From WHSM01 sp050701635 (GTDB taxonomy: Bacteria > Actinomycetota > Actinomycetes > Mycobacteriales > Micromonosporaceae): 7,372 nt of DNA. The position numbers and the translations under genes are program-made. Where the stretch lies: the NCBI GenBank assembly GCA_050701635.1, contig JBOGDF010000279.1, positions 1-7,372 on the forward strand, given 5' to 3'. Position 1 is the first letter of the stretch; each line of letters begins with the position of its first letter. The notes beneath the pieces were generated by a model. The model did no database searches. It worked only from the letters and a program-made list of their open reading frames with translations, and was not told the origin of the DNA. Positions 7,288-7,372 of the stretch are shown one piece after another.

Positions 7288-7372
7288 GTGAGCGCGGAGC
7301 GCGGCCAGACTACGGCCGGCCGCCGGTCCGGCAGCGGAGACGCGCCGGCCGGCCAGCGGTCGCGCGCCAGCC
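7288..7372 (+). CDS. ftsW: Start of FtsW (SEDS-family septal glycosyltransferase), 3' partial
   Basis: Only 28 codons are present. They begin at a GTG with a well-placed GGAGGA and run open to the right edge. The visible residues are hydrophilic, rich in Arg, Ser, Gly and Ala (MSAERGQTTAGRR and onward), and look like a disordered cytoplasmic tail ahead of membrane helices that lie outside the window. The FtsW name rests on position: in actinobacterial dcw clusters ftsW follows murD and precedes murG. FtsW is the membrane glycosyltransferase that polymerises lipid II at the septum with FtsI. Nothing in these residues alone proves the family. Confidence 0.6.
   Translation, partial: MSAERGQTTAGRRSGSGDAPAGQRSRAS

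Noticed and set aside
1..7372. Search for an undescribed system, mobile element, RNA gene or CRISPR array
   Set aside because: Known dcw genes fill nearly every base, with gaps of only 64 and 25 bases; no direct or inverted repeats flank anything and no tRNA-like or array pattern was seen.

Overview
The window is a stretch of the division and cell wall (dcw) cluster of a high-G+C actinobacterium. All genes are on the + strand, in the order ftsI (5' end missing), murE, murF, mraY, murD, ftsW (only its first 28 codons). This order, the G+C content (low seventies percent by eye), the many GTG starts, the DAP-type MurE motif and the actinobacterial form of MraY all point to Actinobacteria. The arginine-rich tail before the FtsI membrane segment and several motif variants resemble Micromonosporaceae, but that family placement is recalled from memory and was not tested.

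Layout: 2-1789 encodes the septal transpeptidase FtsI/PBP, whose frame is open to the left edge. A 64-base gap (1790-1853) follows, the largest break between genes here; it may hold an internal promoter for a leaderless murE. murE (1854-3353), murF (3350-4738), mraY (4735-5835) and murD (5832-7262) are joined by three 4-base stop/start overlaps, as expected for translationally coupled genes. A 25-base spacer with a strong ribosome binding site leads to ftsW at 7288, which runs off the right edge. No stretch above 300 bases lacks a gene. I saw no RNA gene, mobile element, CRISPR array or terminator.

The genes act in one pathway. MurD, MurE and MurF successively add D-Glu, meso-diaminopimelate and D-Ala-D-Ala to the UDP-MurNAc precursor in the cytoplasm. 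MraY moves the finished UDP-MurNAc-pentapeptide onto undecaprenyl phosphate, forming lipid I at the membrane. FtsW and FtsI then polymerise and cross-link septal peptidoglycan.

This is an ordinary, intact housekeeping region, and I found no undescribed system. Points worth a second look are the murE start and possible leaderless promoter, an unusual Glu-Tyr-Ser-Ala motif in MurF, a small three-unit 15-base repeat giving a proline-rich insert in MurD, and an excess of the tetranucleotide GTAC.
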